Source: UBA5336 sp964492485 (GTDB lineage: Bacteria; Pseudomonadota; Alphaproteobacteria; Caulobacterales; Hyphomonadaceae). From it: a stretch of 64,000 nucleotides of DNA. The notes under the pieces were generated by a model, which saw nothing but the letters and a program-made list of their open reading frames with translations, was not told the DNA's origin and ran no database searches. The position numbers and the translations under genes are program-made. The stretch spans positions 1-64,000 of the forward strand of contig CAZBKM010000011.1 of NCBI GenBank assembly GCA_964492485.1, given 5' to 3'. Positions 35,021 to 43,692 of the stretch are shown here, in pieces (the stretch's first letter is position 1; each line of letters starts with the position of its first letter).

Positions 35021-35488
35021 ATGGCGCTCAACTGGGAGGTCTTCACCCGGCAGTCGACGCCGGACATCCAGATCCACTGGGCAACCGCGACGCTTGCCTT
35101 CCTGATAGGTCTGGTTCTGTTCGCGCGGGCCAAGGGCACACGGACGCATATCGCGCTCGGCAGTGCCTATTGCGGGCTGATGCTGGTGACGAGCCTTGCG
35201 GCGTTTTTCATCCGCCACGAGCCCGTCTCAGGCTGGGCCTGGCTCAGTCCGAAGGGCATGAGCCCGATCCATCTCTTCATCCCGCTGACGCTGTTCGGCA
35301 TCCTGGGCGGGCTTCATGGCATCCTGGTCAGGCGTAGCCGGCATGCCCACAAATGGCCCATGATCTCCAGCTTTGCCGGCGCGCTGGTGATCGCGGGCGC
35401 GTTCACGTTCATTCCGGGTCGCCGGGTGCATCGGTTCTTCTTTGGCGGGGAGACCGATCTCGCGGCGCTGTGCTGCCTCGCAGTCTGA
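35021..35488 (+). CDS. DUF2306-like membrane protein
   Basis: This 155-residue protein has four predicted transmembrane helices (around 20-38, 48-66, 83-102 and 120-138) and conserved-looking histidines in IQIHWATATLAF, SPIHLFIPLTLFG and GRRVHRFFFGG. This is the pattern of DUF2306, a family of unknown function with a possible haem or electron-transfer flavour. The ATG at 35021 follows GGGGGAG. It lies opposite to, and inside, the otherwise conserved infC-rpmI-rplT gene string. Confidence 0.82.
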   Translation: MALNWEVFTRQSTPDIQIHWATATLAFLIGLVLFARAKGTRTHIALGSAYCGLMLVTSLAAFFIRHEPVSGWAWLSPKGMSPIHLFIPLTLFGILGGLHGILVRRSRHAHKWPMISSFAGALVIAGAFTFIPGRRVHRFFFGGETDLAALCCLAV

Positions 35489-35599
35489 TGCCGGAAGGAT
35501 CGCGACACCCCCCGTTGCAGACGACACGCAGGCGGGCCTTGCGCGCTTGTCCGTCCCGCTGGACCTCCCCCGCCTGCCTCTGATTGGCTTGGAGCCGCG

Positions 35600-35706
35600 C
35601 TAGCGCATCTTCAAGTCAATCAGAGTCAGTGAAGATGCGCTATGGTCTTGTTTTTGAGCATTTTCTTAACGCGAACCGGTACCCACTTCGCTCGAAAATG
35701 CGCTAG
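35600..35706. repeat. intergenic repeat family A, complete copy A7
   Basis: TAGCGCATCTTCA (35601-35613) pairs perfectly over 13 bp with TGAAGATGCGCTA (35630-35642). The second module follows: GAGCATTTTCTTAACGCGAA, CCGGTACCCACTTCGCTCG, AAAATGCGCTAGCG. The distal CTAG supplies the TAG stop of infC (35705-35703). The copy lies between convergent DUF2306 and infC. Confidence 0.92.
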
Positions 35707-36245
35707 CGCGGCGCCATCACCATCGTCATCTGCCGGCCTTCGAGCTTCGGCTCGTGCTCGACCTTGGCGACTTCCGCAAAATCGTCCTTCACCCTCTGGA
35801 GCAGCTGCATGCCCAGTTCCTGGTGCGCCATTTCGCGACCGCGGAATCTCAGGGTCACCTTGACCTTGTCACCCTCGTCGAAGAAGCGGTGCATCGACTT
35901 TGTTTTGACCTCGTAGTCGTGCTTGTCGATGTTCGGCCGCATCTTGATCTCCTTGAGATCGGACTGCCTCTGCTTCTTGCGGGCGGCGGCCTTCTTCTTC
36001 TGCTCCTCGAACTTCAGCTTGCCATAGTCGAGGATCTTGCAGACCGGCGTGTCCTGGTTCTGTGAGACTTCAACCAGATCGAGTCCGGCTTCGCTGGCAG
36101 CGTCCAGCGCGGCGCTGAGCGGCATGATGCCCTGCTTCTCGCCATTCTCGTCGATGAGCAGAACCTTCTGCGCGCGAATGTCGCCATTCATGCGCGGGCC
36201 ATCGTTTTTCTTTTGCGGCGGGGCCGCATGGGGTCTGCGAGCTAT
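35703..36245 (-). CDS. infC: translation initiation factor IF-3, predicted AUA start
   Basis: This is initiation factor 3, which binds the 30S subunit and proofreads the start codon. The N-domain has NGDIRAQKVLLIDENGEKQG and YGKLKFEEQKK, and the C-domain VTLRFRGREMAHQ. The first in-frame ATG (36191) would give only 162 residues. Eighteen codons upstream an ATA (36245-36243) is preceded by a strong AAGGAG with seven-base spacing and gives ARRPHAAPPQKKNDGPRMNG, with total length 180, normal for the family. IF-3 genes are known to use rare starts (AUU, AUC, AUA) for autoregulation. That this copy does so is inference from sequence. Confidence 0.93.
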   Translation of the reverse strand: MARRPHAAPPQKKNDGPRMNGDIRAQKVLLIDENGEKQGIMPLSAALDAASEAGLDLVEVSQNQDTPVCKILDYGKLKFEEQKKKAAARKKQRQSDLKEIKMRPNIDKHDYEVKTKSMHRFFDEGDKVKVTLRFRGREMAHQELGMQLLQRVKDDFAEVAKVEHEPKLEGRQMTMVMAPR

Positions 36246-36306
36246 GACGGGTCTCCTTGTGTCGCTTCGAGTCGTCTGCAGTATATGCCGTCAAGCCGCG
36301 CGTTCA

Positions 36307-37350
36307 TCAAGCAGGGCCGCGCTCTGGAAGGCGGCCAAGCGCGAGGATCGACGACCAGACGGTGTCGACGTCGACATCCTCCAGACTGTCGCCATGCACG
36401 ACGATCACCGTCGCGCCACGGGGGGCGGCCTTGTTCGGGTCGCTCTCGCTGGTGGCGAAGAGCGCGATCCCCGGGGCGCCGGCCAGGGTGGACATGTGCA
36501 TCGGCCCCGTGTCGTTGCCGACTACGAAGCGCGCGCGCTCTGCCAGGGCCACGATCTGGAACAGGTCGGTTCGGGTGGCGAGGTTCACCACCCTCGGTTC
36601 CGCCTTGACGATGTCCTGGGCGATCTGGCCCTCGGCTGTGCCACCGATGATGACCGGCTGAACCCCTGCATCGGCGATGCGCGCCGCCAGCGCGCCATAG
36701 CGCTCCGCCGGCCAGCGCTTCGCGGCGCGGTGGGCGGAGGCGCCGGGGATCAGGAGCATGTAGGGCTCCTCGAGCCGGAAATAGGCCGGCTGCAGGCTTG
36801 GCCGGTCGCCGAGGTTTCGCCGGACCCAGCTCAGATCCGGCATCGGTTTGGTAAGGGCGTTCCAGCCTTCAGGCGGGCCAACGCCGGCATACGTCAACTG
36901 ATCGGCCAGCCGGTCGATGGGATGCATGTGCGCCCGATCCGGATTGTCATGGGCAAGTTGCGCGCGGGGCGCGTGCCCGGACCAGAGCGGTGTGCGGCGC
37001 CCGAAGGCGTTCAGCGCCTTGAAGTAGTTGGCAGTGCGGTTCGACGTCTGAAAATCGTAGATGATGTCGTAGCGGGCCTTGCGCAGGCGGGCGATCAGGT
37101 CGCGCGTTGCCGTGACACCCTTCGGACGGCCATCGGTTTCCACCGCATCGACATAGGGACACAGGGTCGCGAAATCCTTGAAGACAGGCGTTGTCAGCAA
37201 GGTGATCCGAGCGGAGGGGTGATGGGCGCGCACCGCCTTCATCGCGCCCAGCGCCATGACGAAATCGCCGAGTGCGCTCAGCTTGATCACCAGAACGTTC
37301 CGCGCCGCGTCGCCGGGGTTCAGGCGCCGCCGCTTTTCGAGGTCGCTCAT
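36307..37350 (-). CDS. glycosyltransferase family 9 (heptosyltransferase-like)
   Basis: This is a 347-residue GT-B glycosyltransferase. The N-terminal motif VLVIKLSALGDFVMALGAMK and the C-terminal ADP-heptose-type pocket VVGNDTGPMHMSTLAGAPGIALF identify family 9. LLIPGASAHRAAKRWPAERY is also typical. Such enzymes transfer heptose to the lipopolysaccharide core on the inner face of the inner membrane. The donor sugar is inferred. The ATG shares 4 nt with the stop of the preceding glycosyltransferase, so both belong to one transcription unit. Confidence 0.92.
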   Translation of the reverse strand: MSDLEKRRRLNPGDAARNVLVIKLSALGDFVMALGAMKAVRAHHPSARITLLTTPVFKDFATLCPYVDAVETDGRPKGVTATRDLIARLRKARYDIIYDFQTSNRTANYFKALNAFGRRTPLWSGHAPRAQLAHDNPDRAHMHPIDRLADQLTYAGVGPPEGWNALTKPMPDLSWVRRNLGDRPSLQPAYFRLEEPYMLLIPGASAHRAAKRWPAERYGALAARIADAGVQPVIIGGTAEGQIAQDIVKAEPRVVNLATRTDLFQIVALAERARFVVGNDTGPMHMSTLAGAPGIALFATSESDPNKAAPRGATVIVVHGDSLEDVDVDTVWSSILALGRLPERGPA

Positions 37351-38588
37351 GCCGTCTTGCGCTCCTCTTGCGACAACAGGTGACTATAGACGGCGAGCGT
37401 GGCTGCCTGAAGGCTCTGTGTCGTGAACCGGGACAGCACGTGGGCACGTCCTGCGGCGCCCATCTCCGCGCGCGTCCGGGCCGGCAGCGAGATCAGACGG
37501 GCGAGCGTATCGGCCAGGGCCTGTTCATCGCCCGGCGGAACCAGGTGCCCGGTCACGCCGTCGACGACGGTTTCCAGGGCACCGCCATGGCCGCTGGCGA
37601 CGACCGGGCAGGCCATGGCGCTGGCTTCCGGAGCGGTTCGACCGAAGGCTTCCGGGCGCGTGGAGGGAGCGAGGACAAGGTCCGCGGCGGCCAGGAGACG
37701 GGGCAGATCGGCCCGGTGCGGTTCGAGCCTGACCTGGTCCCCGAGACCGGACGCCGCAATGTCCGTCAACAGGGTTTCGCGATACGATTCGCGTCCCTGG
37801 GCATCGCCAATGAGAACGAGACGACACCGCGCACGAAGGGGCAGGGGCAGCCGGGCCAGAGCCGCGATCGCCACACGCTGGCCCTTCCATTCGGTCAGGC
37901 GTCCCGGAAGCAGGATCAGGATCTCACCGTCTTCCGTGTCAGGGCTGGCGCCTTCGCGCGTGAGGCCGAACTCCCGACGCACCTGCGCGCGCTCGACGGC
38001 GCCGAAACGGTCGGGATCGAACACGCGCGGGTCGACCCCCCTGGGGATCGTCACCAGGCGCGAGTCCGGTACCCGGTGAACCTCCCGCACATGGTTGGCA
38101 ATCCATTCGGAGTTCGCAATGGTCACGTCACCGCGTGCCATGACCGAATTGTAGAACCGCTTGGGCGCCGAGCCCCCCGAATAGGCCCCGTGATAGGTCG
38201 TCACGAACGGAATTCCCAGATGCCGGGCTGCCAGAAGCGCACTCCAGCCGGGCGCACGCGAACGGGCATGGATCAGGTCCACATTCTCCTGGCGGGCGAG
38301 CGCAATCAGCGCCTGGCGGTTGCGCAACAGTGCCCAGGGCGTCTTGGCCTTCAACGGCAACAGGACATGGGTGCCGCCCAGCCGCTCGAGGGCAGGCTCC
38401 AACTGTCCGCCCTCGCTTGCGACGAGGGCCCGGGCGCCGGCCGCGCGCAGCGCCTCGGTCACTTCCAGCACGGTCCGTTCTGCTCCACCGGCGCTAAGCT
38501 CCGGGATCACCTGCAGCACGGTGGCGCCTGACAGGTCGGGCAGGGGGCGAGCCCTGGCAGGGGACGAGGAGGCGGGCGGCGTCGTCAT
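37347..38588 (-). CDS. glycosyltransferase family 4 (GT-B)
   Basis: This 413-residue protein has VLQVIPELSAGGAERTVLEV at the N-terminus (acceptor side). The C-terminal nucleotide-sugar signature LVLAPSTRPEAFGRTAPEASA carries the EX7E pair. LLPGRLTEWKGQ is the hinge region common to family 4. It probably adds a sugar to lipopolysaccharide or another surface glycan with the overlapping family 9 enzyme. The first about 20 residues are Ser/Pro/Ala-rich, so the true start might be slightly later. The acceptor and donor are unknown. Confidence 0.9.
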   Translation of the reverse strand: MTTPPASSSPARARPLPDLSGATVLQVIPELSAGGAERTVLEVTEALRAAGARALVASEGGQLEPALERLGGTHVLLPLKAKTPWALLRNRQALIALARQENVDLIHARSRAPGWSALLAARHLGIPFVTTYHGAYSGGSAPKRFYNSVMARGDVTIANSEWIANHVREVHRVPDSRLVTIPRGVDPRVFDPDRFGAVERAQVRREFGLTREGASPDTEDGEILILLPGRLTEWKGQRVAIAALARLPLPLRARCRLVLIGDAQGRESYRETLLTDIAASGLGDQVRLEPHRADLPRLLAAADLVLAPSTRPEAFGRTAPEASAMACPVVASGHGGALETVVDGVTGHLVPPGDEQALADTLARLISLPARTRAEMGAAGRAHVLSRFTTQSLQAATLAVYSHLLSQEERKTA

Positions 38589-38697
38589 CTCGCTCGCTTG
38601 CCACGCCTTGCCGTCGCCATAAAGCCCGACGCGTCGCGCCCAACCGCTGGCTGTGGGGGCAGGTGACGCCCCCGGTGCAATCGGCTAAGCCCCGGGC

Positions 38698-39174
38698 ATG
38701 ACATCGCCTCGCACCTCGCCCGATCCCGCCGCGCCCTTCGATGCCGATCGCCAGCACTGGATCCGCGTCCGTGTCTATTATGAGGACACCGACTTCACGG
38801 GTCTGGTCTATCACGCGAATTACCTGCGGTTCTTCGAGCGGGGTCGGTCGGACTTCCTGCGTGACGCGGGTGTCTCCCACACGACGCTTCTCAATCGCCC
38901 GGATCCGGCAGCCTTCACGATCATACGTGCAGAGGTCGACTACAGAAAGGGCGCGCGCGTCGATGACGACCTGCAGATCGCCACGCGCTATCTCGGCACC
39001 GATGGTGCGAAGGTGCTGTTCGAACAGAGCTGCTGGCGTGACGGTGACCTGATTGCGGAGGCGCGGATCGTTGCCGTGACGATCCATGCCGACGGGCGCC
39101 CGCGGCGTCCGATTCCCGAGATTACACGGGACTTGGCGGCGTATATCTGGGCCGGATCGCGCAGCGCGACCTAG
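38698..39174 (+). CDS. ybgC: tol-pal system acyl-CoA thioesterase YbgC
   Basis: This is a 158-residue hot-dog-fold thioesterase. VRVYYEDTDFTGLVYHANYL carries the catalytic Asp and the YHANYL signature, and RFFERGRSDFL follows. Homologues hydrolyse acyl-CoA and associate with phospholipid enzymes. It heads the tol cluster, as in most proteobacteria, 198 bp before tolQ. The ATG at 38698 has only a weak ribosome site. Confidence 0.94.
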   Translation: MTSPRTSPDPAAPFDADRQHWIRVRVYYEDTDFTGLVYHANYLRFFERGRSDFLRDAGVSHTTLLNRPDPAAFTIIRAEVDYRKGARVDDDLQIATRYLGTDGAKVLFEQSCWRDGDLIAEARIVAVTIHADGRPRRPIPEITRDLAAYIWAGSRSAT

Positions 39175-39372
39175 GTCCCGCACCTCCAGTTGCCAACCGT
39201 GCCAGGGTGCTGGACGGCGGGCTGCGCAAATCTGCCGCCGCTGCCCCGTTTTCGTCAGATTTGGTGCGGATGAACGGGCGCTGTATGTCGCGGTCTGCTG
39301 GACCTCGGTCGATGTGGGGTGCCCACCGACCGCATGGACGCAGCGGGACACTCAGGTTCGAAGGGATACCAG

Positions 39373-40104
39373 ATGCTTTCAATCCTCCAGGTGACCAGCC
39401 AGTCCGTCGGAGAAGCCACAGGGGGCGAGGGACTCTCGATCGTCTCGCTGCTTCTGGCTGCAGATCCCATCGTCAAGGCGGTTCTGGTGATCCTGCTCCT
39501 CGCCAGCGTCTGGTCATGGGCGATCATCCTTGAGAAGACCTTCACGCTTGGAGGCGCACGCCGCAAGGCGCGCCAGTTCGAGGAGCGGTTCTGGTCGGGA
39601 CAGGTCGACGATGTCGATGCCCGCCCCGGTGCCGGAATCGATCCGGCCGGACGCGTCTTCGCCGCGATCGCCCGCGATTGGAACGACCTGCGCAAGGGCC
39701 AACTGCCCCCGGGTGGTCACGCCGCCATGATCGGGCGGGCCGAGCGCAGCCTCAAGGCGCAGATCGACCGCGAGGTGGGCCGCCAGACCAGCGGCCTCGG
39801 CGTTCTGGCCACGGTGGGCTCGTCCTCGCCCTTCATCGGCCTGTTCGGCACCGTCTGGGGAATCATGAACGCCTTCCTGAACATCTCCGAGAAGCAGGAC
39901 ACGAGCCTTGCCACCGTGGCGGGTCCGATCGCCGAGGCGCTGTTTGCCACGGGGCTAGGCCTCGTGGCCGCCATTCCCGCGGTGATCTTCTACAACAAGT
40001 TCTCGACCGACCTGAACCGGCTGGCCGACCAGCTCGACACGTTTGCCCAGGACGTCCTGGTGCGGCTGTCGCGCCGTGCCAGCGAAACCGGCGTGGAGCG
40101 CTGA
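39373..40104 (+). CDS. tolQ: Tol-Pal system proton channel subunit TolQ
   Basis: This is a 243-residue inner-membrane protein of the ExbB/MotA type. Three transmembrane segments lie near residues 36-56, 145-165 and 183-205. The conserved GLFGTVWGIMNAF and TGLGLVAAIPAVIFYN flank the channel. It forms the proton-driven motor with TolR and energises TolA during cell division. The ATG at 39373 follows AAGGGA. tolR begins three bases after its stop. An inverted repeat CAAATCTG/CAGATTTG (39227-39263) lies in the leader. Confidence 0.96.
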   Translation: MLSILQVTSQSVGEATGGEGLSIVSLLLAADPIVKAVLVILLLASVWSWAIILEKTFTLGGARRKARQFEERFWSGQVDDVDARPGAGIDPAGRVFAAIARDWNDLRKGQLPPGGHAAMIGRAERSLKAQIDREVGRQTSGLGVLATVGSSSPFIGLFGTVWGIMNAFLNISEKQDTSLATVAGPIAEALFATGLGLVAAIPAVIFYNKFSTDLNRLADQLDTFAQDVLVRLSRRASETGVER

Positions 40105-40107
40105 GCC

Positions 40108-40548
40108 ATGGCGATGATGATGGGATCGGGAGGCGGCGCGCGAGGCCGTCGCGCCTTGAATGCGGAGATCAACGTCACCCCCTTTGTCGACGTGATGCTG
40201 GTTCTGCTGATCGTGTTCATGATCACGGCGCCGCTGCTGGTACGGGGAGAGGAGGTCTCCCTGCCCAAGACGAGTTCCGACGCCCTTCCGGCCGCCACCG
40301 AGCAGCCGCTCTCCGTCACGATCGACGCCGGCGGACGCATCTTCATCCAGAACACGGAGATCCCGATCGAGGGACTGGTCGAAAAGTTGAATGCGATCAC
40401 CGGGGAAGGCTATGAGGAGCTGATCTATGTCCGCGCCGATGAAGCCGCGAGCCACGGCCAGGTCATGGACGTGACCGCCCGTGTGCGCCAGGCCGGTTAC
40501 ACCCGCATCGCCTTCGTCACAGACCCCCGGGGACCGGCGGAGCGCTGA
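40108..40548 (+). CDS. tolR: Tol-Pal system subunit TolR
   Basis: This 146-residue ExbD-type protein has one N-terminal transmembrane helix bearing the proton-path aspartate (INVTPFVDVMLVLLIVFM) and a periplasmic domain (VTIDAGGRIFIQNTEIPI). It works with TolQ. Its stop overlaps the tolA start by one base (TGATG), indicating translational coupling. Confidence 0.96.
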   Translation: MAMMMGSGGGARGRRALNAEINVTPFVDVMLVLLIVFMITAPLLVRGEEVSLPKTSSDALPAATEQPLSVTIDAGGRIFIQNTEIPIEGLVEKLNAITGEGYEELIYVRADEAASHGQVMDVTARVRQAGYTRIAFVTDPRGPAER

Positions 40549-41465
40549 TGCTGCGAGGGCTTTCCGCCTCCCTGGCCCTGCACGGCGCGGTCGTGGCGGC
40601 AGGTTATGTCGCCTGGCCCTATGTCGCCGAGCCGATCCAGTCGGAGGTGGCGATCCGCATCGAACTCGTCGAGCTGGGGACCGAGACCAGTGTCGCGCCG
40701 CGCATCGAGCGCGATCCCGAGGCCGCCGACCCGGAAGACGATCCGCCTCCGCCGGAACTGGACGCGTATCTCGACGATCTGGAAGAGGTGCCCGAGCCGC
40801 CTGAGGACGTGCCGCCGGAGGCGCCCGAGCCGGACCCCCAGCCGCAGGAGGCGGCGCCACCGGAGCAGACCGCGCCCGAAGAGGTGGCGCCGCTGCCGGA
40901 GGATACGCCCGAAGAGGCGCCCGAACCCGAGCCGGAACCCGAGCCCGAGCCCGAGCCGGCACCCGAGCCTGTGCGCCGGGAACCGGAGCGCGACCCGCTC
41001 GAGGATGTCCTGGGAGAGGCCTCGAACCTCTTCGACCGCACACCGCGCGACCCGCGCAGGCAGCCGCCGCCGCGCCCCCCCGAAGACCAGAATCTGGTCG
41101 ACGAGCCTGCACCCTCAGAGGGGCGGCGCGGTGCAGGCGACCGCACGGGCAATACCCAGACGGTCGTCAACATGATCGAGTCGCAGCTCATGATCTGTTG
41201 GGACGACGTTGCCGACCTGCCCAATCCCGAGCGGCTGAACGTCACGATCCGGCTGACCCTGGCGCGCGATGGGACACTGAAGCGCGATGCGCAGCTGGTG
41301 TCGCCGCCGCGTGCGCCCATCGGCGACCGTCCGATGCAGGTCGCCATCGAGCGGGCCCTGCGCGCGGCGCGCAAATGCGCGCCGTACCGTCTGCCGGAAC
41401 AGGCCTTGGACTATTACGAAGACTGGGACGATGTCACACTGAACATCGGGCCCGCCTACAAGTGA
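40548..41465 (+). CDS. tolA: Tol-Pal system periplasmic protein TolA with Pro/Glu-rich linker
   Basis: This 305-residue protein has an N-terminal signal anchor (LSASLALHGAVVAAGYVAW) and a strongly acidic Pro/Glu linker at about residues 55-150 with runs of EPEPEP. The C-terminal TolA domain (about 195-305) includes NMIESQLMICWDDVADLPNP and the paired cysteine near ARKCAPYRLP. The linker replaces the long Ala/Lys helix of enterobacterial TolA, a common alphaproteobacterial variation. It bridges the inner membrane to Pal. It lies between tolR and tolB in the operon. Confidence 0.93.
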   Translation: MLRGLSASLALHGAVVAAGYVAWPYVAEPIQSEVAIRIELVELGTETSVAPRIERDPEAADPEDDPPPPELDAYLDDLEEVPEPPEDVPPEAPEPDPQPQEAAPPEQTAPEEVAPLPEDTPEEAPEPEPEPEPEPEPAPEPVRREPERDPLEDVLGEASNLFDRTPRDPRRQPPPRPPEDQNLVDEPAPSEGRRGAGDRTGNTQTVVNMIESQLMICWDDVADLPNPERLNVTIRLTLARDGTLKRDAQLVSPPRAPIGDRPMQVAIERALRAARKCAPYRLPEQALDYYEDWDDVTLNIGPAYK

Positions 41466-41506
41466 GACATGCCTTGCGCCCTGACCCGAGAAGAGGATTC
41501 GCGCCC

Positions 41507-42868
41507 ATGCTGAAACATCTCGTCACCGCAACCCTGCTTGCCCTTGCCGCGGTCGGCCTTTCCCTGCCTGCGCACTCGCAGATCACCGTCAATGTCGGCG
41601 AGGGGACCGCTGACCCGTTGCCGATCGCCGTACCGGAGTTCAATGTCGACGATCCCGAGGTGGCGGAGATCGCGCGCGACATCGTGCGCGTGGTGCGCGC
41701 CGACCTCGACCGCACCGGCCTGTTCGAGCTCAAGAACCCGGCAGCCTTCATCCAGACCGATCTGGACATCGGCGCGGAGCCGCGCTTCGCGGACTGGAAG
41801 ATCATCCAGACCGATGCGCTTGTGGTCGGGGATGTGGGCCAGACCGAGGACGGCCGGATCCGCGTGGATTTCCGCCTCTGGGACATCTATGCCGAGGAGG
41901 TGCTGCGCCTGGATGGGCAGGCCGGTCGTCGCTATGTCACGACGCCGGAAAACTGGCGCCGGATCGCCCACAAGATCGCCGACAGCATCTATTCCCGCCT
42001 GACCGGGGAGGAAGGCTATCTCGACAGTCGCATCGTCTATGTGGCCGAGACCGGTCCTAAGCAGGGCGGGCGCACCAAGCGCCTGGTGATCATGGATGCC
42101 GACGGCGCCAACCGGCGCGAGCTGACCAGCGGCGAGTACATGGTACTGACCCCGCGCTTCTCCAAGTCGGAGCAGGAGATCACCTATGTGTCCTACGAGG
42201 GTGGGCCGCCGCGCGTCTACCTTTTCAACATCGAGACCGGACGCCAGGAAGTGCTGGGCAACCTTCCGGGCATGAAGTTTGCGCCGCGCTTCTCTGCCGA
42301 TGGCAACAGCGTACTTTATGCCATTGCCGACGGCGGGAACACCGATCTGTACATCATGGACCTGAATTCCGGCCAGTCGCGCCGGATGACCAGCCATCCG
42401 GCCATCGACGTGTCGCCTTCCATGTCGCCGGACGGCGAACGGGTCGTGTTCACGTCGGACCGCGGCGGGTCGGAACAGATCTACATCATGAACACCGATG
42501 GTTCGCCGCTGACCTGCCCGTCGGGTGGGCGCGATACAGCGTGCCGGATCACCTTTGGCGAGGGCAGCTACTCGACCCCGGTATGGAGTCCGCGTGCGGA
42601 CCTGATCGCGTTCACGAAGTACCTGAAGAACCGGTTCTACATCGGCGTGATCCGCCCGGATGGCCAGGGCGAGCGGCTGCTTGCCGAATCGTACCTCGTC
42701 GAGGGACCGACGTGGTCGCCGAACGGCCGTGTCATCGCGTTCTTCGAGGAGCCGCGACCGGGGGCGGGACCGAGATTGATGAGTGTGGATCTCACCGGCC
42801 GCAACCTGCGCGAGATACCGACGCCCACGGATGCATCGGACCCGGCCTGGTCGCCGCTATTGGACTAG
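41507..42868 (+). CDS. tolB: Tol-Pal system beta-propeller protein TolB
   Basis: This 453-residue periplasmic protein has a Sec signal (LVTATLLALAAVGLSLPAHSQ), an N-terminal alpha/beta domain (about 30-165) and a six-bladed beta-propeller with repeats such as PRFSADGNSVLYAIADGG, PSMSPDGERVVFTSDRGG and PVWSPRADLIAFTKY. It binds Pal and modulates its release from peptidoglycan. The ATG at 41507 with AAGAGGA upstream gives a proper signal peptide; the frame is open further upstream but overlaps tolA. Confidence 0.96.
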   Translation: MLKHLVTATLLALAAVGLSLPAHSQITVNVGEGTADPLPIAVPEFNVDDPEVAEIARDIVRVVRADLDRTGLFELKNPAAFIQTDLDIGAEPRFADWKIIQTDALVVGDVGQTEDGRIRVDFRLWDIYAEEVLRLDGQAGRRYVTTPENWRRIAHKIADSIYSRLTGEEGYLDSRIVYVAETGPKQGGRTKRLVIMDADGANRRELTSGEYMVLTPRFSKSEQEITYVSYEGGPPRVYLFNIETGRQEVLGNLPGMKFAPRFSADGNSVLYAIADGGNTDLYIMDLNSGQSRRMTSHPAIDVSPSMSPDGERVVFTSDRGGSEQIYIMNTDGSPLTCPSGGRDTACRITFGEGSYSTPVWSPRADLIAFTKYLKNRFYIGVIRPDGQGERLLAESYLVEGPTWSPNGRVIAFFEEPRPGAGPRLMSVDLTGRNLREIPTPTDASDPAWSPLLD

Positions 42869-42949
42869 CGCTCCGGCCGCAAATCCGTGCATAACGGGTC
42901 GACCGCGTGAAAAACGAGCCTGGGGTGGGCATTCCCGCCGGTCACGAAG

Positions 42950-42979
42950 TTGACAATCACGTGGCGTATAGCGTGATAC
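42950..42979 (+). promoter_or_regulatory. putative internal promoter before pal
   Basis: A perfect TTGACA (42950-42955) is followed after 18 nt by TGATAC (42974-42979), 30 nt before the pal ATG. The -10 is poor. A separate pal promoter would agree with the 140-bp tolB-pal gap. Confidence 0.3.
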
Positions 42980-43008
42980 GTTTGCAGGCAGAGCGACTGG
43001 AGCAATCA

Positions 43009-43566
43009 ATGACGCAGACAACTCTCAAGACGACGGCCGCGCTGGCCCTGATACTAGGCCTGGGCGCGTGTGCGACGCAGCCGGAGCCGGAAGTGGCGGA
43101 AGCCCCGGCCCCCGTGGTCGAGGAACCGGAGCCCGCGCCGGAGCCGGAACCCGAGCCCGTGGTCGAGGAAGAGCCCGAGCCCATGGGGCCTGCCCCCGGC
43201 AGTGTCGAGGACTTCAAGGTCAATGTGGGCGAGCGCGTCTACTTCGACTTCGACGAGTCCCGCCTGGACGAGGACGACAAGGAAATCCTGCAGCGTCAGG
43301 CCGCCTGGCTGCAGTCTTATGACGATGTCCGGATCCTGGTCGCGGGCAACTGTGACGAGCGCGGCACGCGCGAGTACAACCTGGCCCTGGGCGAGCGCCG
43401 GGCAGCCACGGTGAAGGACTACCTGGTCAGCCTGGGTGTCGATCCGACCCGGATCGACACGATCTCCTACGGCAAGGAGCGTCCGATCGCGCCGGGCTCG
43501 AACGAGCAGGCCTGGGCGCTGAACCGGAACGGGTTCACCCAGATCATCAGCGGCGCTGAAGGCTAG
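43009..43566 (+). CDS. pal: peptidoglycan-associated lipoprotein Pal
   Basis: This is a 185-residue outer-membrane lipoprotein with signal and lipobox LILGLGAC, then a Pro/Glu-rich spacer (about 22-60), then an OmpA-like peptidoglycan-binding domain. The domain has YFDFDESRLDEDD, AGNCDERGTREYNLALGERRA and SYGKERPIAPG, the diaminopimelate-binding region. It anchors the outer membrane to the wall and is the target of TolA and TolB. GGAG lies 6 nt before the ATG. A terminator follows the gene. Confidence 0.97.
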   Translation: MTQTTLKTTAALALILGLGACATQPEPEVAEAPAPVVEEPEPAPEPEPEPVVEEEPEPMGPAPGSVEDFKVNVGERVYFDFDESRLDEDDKEILQRQAAWLQSYDDVRILVAGNCDERGTREYNLALGERRAATVKDYLVSLGVDPTRIDTISYGKERPIAPGSNEQAWALNRNGFTQIISGAEG

Positions 43567-43582
43567 GCGCCGACAGCAAACC

Positions 43583-43621
43583 GGCCGCCGCGCGCCCCGT
43601 GGGTGGTGCGGCGGCCCTTTC
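43583..43621 (+). terminator. intrinsic terminator after pal
   Basis: GGCCGCCGC (43583-43591) pairs with GCGGCGGCC (43608-43616), a perfect 9-bp GC stem with a 16-nt loop, followed by CTTTCT. It separates tolB-pal from cpoB. Confidence 0.72.
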
Positions 43622-43692
43622 TGCAGTCGTTCAGACAAAAAGCGGCCGGGATGCCATAATTTGGCCCCGGCCGTCCGTTTATCCGACACAGC

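Noticed and set aside
35703..36191. The ATG 36191 as the infC start.
   Set aside because: It yields a short IF-3 and no Shine-Dalgarno stands at the right distance, whereas the ATA 18 codons upstream has a strong one.
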